This document shows, in pieces, positions 61,990 to 64,000 of a stretch of DNA of 64,000 nucleotides. The number at the start of each line of letters is the position of its first letter. The first letter of the stretch is position 1. The stretch lies in NCBI GenBank assembly GCA_030835305.1, contig JAURPJ010000095.1, positions 1 through 64,000 on the forward strand. Direction: 5' to 3'. The notes under the pieces are model-generated. The model had not been told where the DNA came from and did no database searches. It saw only the letters and a list, made by a program, of their open reading frames with translations. Position numbers and translations under genes: made by a program. The DNA is from Verrucomicrobiota bacterium. Lineage in GTDB: Bacteria; Verrucomicrobiota; Verrucomicrobiia; Verrucomicrobiales; Akkermansiaceae.

Positions 61990-62295
61990 TTAGATGTGGA
62001 TCTGAATATCAACACCAGCGGGGAGATTGAGCTTCTTGAGCTCGTCCACGGTGCGTGCGGTAGGATCAACGATGTCGAGGAGACGCTTGTGTGTGCGGAC
62101 CTCAAACTGGTCGGCGGACTTTTTATTCACGTGAACCGAGCTGTTGACGGAGAATTTTTCGATCCGTGTTGGCAGAGGGACGGGGCCGGCGACTTTGGCT
62201 CCAGTGCGCTTGGCAGTCTCGACAATCTCGACAGTGGAGCGGTCAATGGCCCGATGGTCAAATGCGCGAAGGCGGATGCGGATTTTCTGATTCAT
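61990..62295 (-). CDS. rpsJ: Small ribosomal subunit protein uS10
   Basis: 101 residues. [39 protein letters not shown] and the [20 protein letters not shown] signature are S10. It directly follows fusA (45 bases), so the str and S10 operons are joined without tuf between them. Confidence 0.98.
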   Translation of the reverse strand: MNQKIRIRLRAFDHRAIDRSTVEIVETAKRTGAKVAGPVPLPTRIEKFSVNSSVHVNKKSADQFEVRTHKRLLDIVDPTARTVDELKKLNLPAGVDIQIHI

Positions 62296-62339
62296 GATGG
62301 AAAGTTATCTGGTGGGATGATTGTGATTTGAGAGCAGGC

Positions 62340-64000
62340 CTAATAGCCGCCACCGCGTTCGGCGACGAGTTTATCGACTACGTTGCGTGGCACTTCCTCG
62401 AAGCATTTTGGCTCCATCGAATAGGAAGCACGACCTGATGAAAGGGTGCGGACGTCCGTGGAATATCCGAACATTTCGGAGAGCGGGACGGTTGCGGAAA
62501 CATTGGCGACGGTGCCTTTGGTCTCGATCTCTTGGATCTGACCGCGACGGCGGTTGAGGTCACCCATGATATCTCCCTGAAATTCATCGGGAGTCGCGAT
62601 TGCGACATCCATGATGGGCTCAAGAAGAACGGGAGATGCTGCTTTGAGAGCTTCTTTAATCGCGAAAATGGCCGCGATCTTGAAGGCGTTGTCGTTGGAA
62701 TCGACCTCGTGGAAAGAGCCGCCGGTGACACTGGCATTCACATCGACAACGGGGAATCCAGCCACTAAGCCATTGGTGAGGGCTTCTTCGATGCCCTTCA
62801 TGACAGCTGGAATGTATTCCTTCGGAAAATCACTTGCGGAAGCCTTGTCCTCAGTGGTCACCCCTTCCCCTTGCTTGTTAGGCGAGAGACTGAGAATGAC
62901 ATGACCGTAGGCGGCCTTGCCTCCGAGGGCGCCATCGCGGATGAATTTGCCATCACCCTCGGCAGTCGTGGAGACTGTTTCACGATAGGCGATCTGTGGT
63001 TTACCAACGTTGGCTTGAACTCCGAACTCGCGCTTAAGACGGTCAATGATGACTTCCAGATGAAGTTCGCCCATTCCGGCGATGATCGTTTGTCCGGTTT
63101 CTTCGTCGGTCTTGACTACAAAAGTCGGGTCCTCGTCAGATAGACGATCAAGTCCAACAGCCATCTTGTCGGAATCAGCCTTGGTGCGGGGTTCCACAGC
63201 CATCGAGATGACCGGCTCCGGGAACGTTGGTGGCTCCAAGAGCACACTGGCCAGCTGGTGGGAGAGAGTATCGCCGGTTTGAACATTTTTGAGACCGACG
63301 AGGGCAGCGATGTCCCCGGCAAAGCAGGTTTCAATTTCTTCATGCTTGTCGGCCTGAACCTGAATCAAACGACCCACCCGCTCTTTGGACTGAGTGCGTG
63401 GATTATAGACCATATCTCCCTTCGAGACAGTTCCGCTGTATACACGAAAGAAAATGAGCTTGCCGAAATACTTGTCAGCCCACAACTTAAAGGCGAGAGC
63501 ACAGAAATTGGCTTCGTCAGTCGTTTCAACTTTGACGATTTTGCTTTCGTTCTTGGGATCGAGACCTTCAGCAGCCGGAATTTCCAGAGGACTCGGAAGA
63601 TAATCAACCACGGCGTCGAGAAGATATTGAACCCCCTTGTTCTTGAAAGCGGATCCGCCGGCAATTGGGACCAACTGGTTGGCGATGGTCGCACGACGAA
63701 GGGCTGCTTTCAGATCCAGAACGGTGATCTCTTCCTCCATGAGATACTTCTCGCCGATCTCCTCGTCGACATCAGCGACAGCCTCGAGAAGCTCGGAGTA
63801 GGCTTCTTCAGCAAGGGCCAGTTGATCGGAATCAAGATCGGCGATGTCATAGGTCGAACCGAGAATGTCATCGTCTTTGTAGAGGACAGCCTTCTTGTTG
63901 AGAACATCGATTTGGCCTCGTAGCTTTTCCTCGGAACCGATCGGGATCAAGATGCGGACGGTGCGTGCACCCAGCTTCTCTTGAACCTCCTTGACCGTCG
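62340..64000 (-). CDS. fusA: Elongation factor G, partial (start outside window)
   Basis: Runs off the window end; 553 codons are present, beginning at the end of domain G (VKEVQEKLGARTVRILIPIG) and continuing through domains II-V. Domain II FSRVYSGTVSKGDMVYNPRT-like segment, domain III GQTIIAGMGELHLEVIIDRL, domain IV GKAAYGHVILSLSP and domain V LSEMFGYSTDVRTLSSGRAS are visible. Catalyses GTP-driven ribosomal translocation. The GTPase motifs lie outside. Its position directly before rpsJ suggests one long str-S10-spc transcript. Confidence 0.97.
   Translation of the reverse strand, partial: TVKEVQEKLGARTVRILIPIGSEEKLRGQIDVLNKKAVLYKDDDILGSTYDIADLDSDQLALAEEAYSELLEAVADVDEEIGEKYLMEEEITVLDLKAALRRATIANQLVPIAGGSAFKNKGVQYLLDAVVDYLPSPLEIPAAEGLDPKNESKIVKVETTDEANFCALAFKLWADKYFGKLIFFRVYSGTVSKGDMVYNPRTQSKERVGRLIQVQADKHEEIETCFAGDIAALVGLKNVQTGDTLSHQLASVLLEPPTFPEPVISMAVEPRTKADSDKMAVGLDRLSDEDPTFVVKTDEETGQTIIAGMGELHLEVIIDRLKREFGVQANVGKPQIAYRETVSTTAEGDGKFIRDGALGGKAAYGHVILSLSPNKQGEGVTTEDKASASDFPKEYIPAVMKGIEEALTNGLVAGFPVVDVNASVTGGSFHEVDSNDNAFKIAAIFAIKEALKAASPVLLEPIMDVAIATPDEFQGDIMGDLNRRRGQIQEIETKGTVANVSATVPLSEMFGYSTDVRTLSSGRASYSMEPKCFEEVPRNVVDKLVAERGGGY

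Noticed and set aside
1-64000. CRISPR arrays, rRNA genes, complete insertion sequences or prophage
   Set aside because: No periodic repeats, rRNA segments, intact transposase or phage structural genes were found.

Overview
The window looks like a chromosome segment from a free-living member of the Verrucomicrobiota, or a close PVC relative. The reasons are a PEP-CTERM protein, large secreted CotH/lamin-tail and thrombospondin-3-repeat proteins, a CxxCH cytochrome with a DUF6797-like module, an arylsulfatase, a MoxR/DUF58/VWA (Bat-type) operon, and an S10-spc ribosomal operon containing extra exported-protein genes. No rRNA, CRISPR array or intact mobile element is visible. There is one tRNA (Arg-CCT) and one short decayed transposase remnant beside it.

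Layout. 1-11.2 kb: tRNA-Arg, ftsY, a TrkH-type K+ channel gene, a secreted cytochrome c, then a decayed stretch (GH74-like beta-propeller pseudogene, other broken reading frames), a U32-family rRNA-hydroxylase-like gene and a multiply frameshifted pseudogene. 11.3-14.2 kb: entericidin-like lipoprotein, spermidine-synthase-like protein, DUF3311 plus a sodium:solute symporter. 14.2-18.9 kb: moxR-DUF58-hypothetical-batA-batB. 18.8-32.4 kb: esterase-like hydrolase, then a block of large secreted proteins (two related TSP3-repeat proteins, a PEP-CTERM protein, a 2082-residue CotH/LTD protein). 32.5-43.5 kb: two flavin reductases, two convergent DoxX genes, a Cys-rich periplasmic protein, a TPR gene plus a 1256-residue exported protein, a FadL-like remnant, a membrane fusion protein, an alpha/beta hydrolase and a PEP_hydrolase-family TIM barrel. 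43.5-48.5 kb: a thioredoxin/cytochrome/PDZ gene, tspO, sulfatase, a hypothetical. 48.5-64 kb: map, adk, secY and the spc-S10 ribosomal genes up to a partial fusA, all on the minus strand.

The most notable result is two genes that appear to use in-frame UGA as selenocysteine. (1) The thioredoxin-like gene at 43591-44841 has TGA at both positions where the redox CxxC motif belongs (U-E-T-U), and the same frame runs on through a CxxCH heme motif and two PDZ domains. (2) The TPR gene at 34847-35533 has one TGA in a U-Q-G-C (UxxC) context, followed 12 nt later by a perfect 6-bp hairpin with a GGTC loop, very similar in spacing and loop to the classical E. coli formate dehydrogenase SECIS. Ordinary gene calling would truncate or split both. 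The selA/B/C machinery is not in this window, so the call is inferred from sequence only.

Other points of interest are Gly/Arg-rich (RGG-like) extensions on both S5 (N-terminal) and S3 (C-terminal), an acidic tail on L22, two exported-protein genes lodged inside the ribosomal operon, absence of rpsN and rpmD from their usual slots, and several independent gene remnants that suggest ongoing gene decay.
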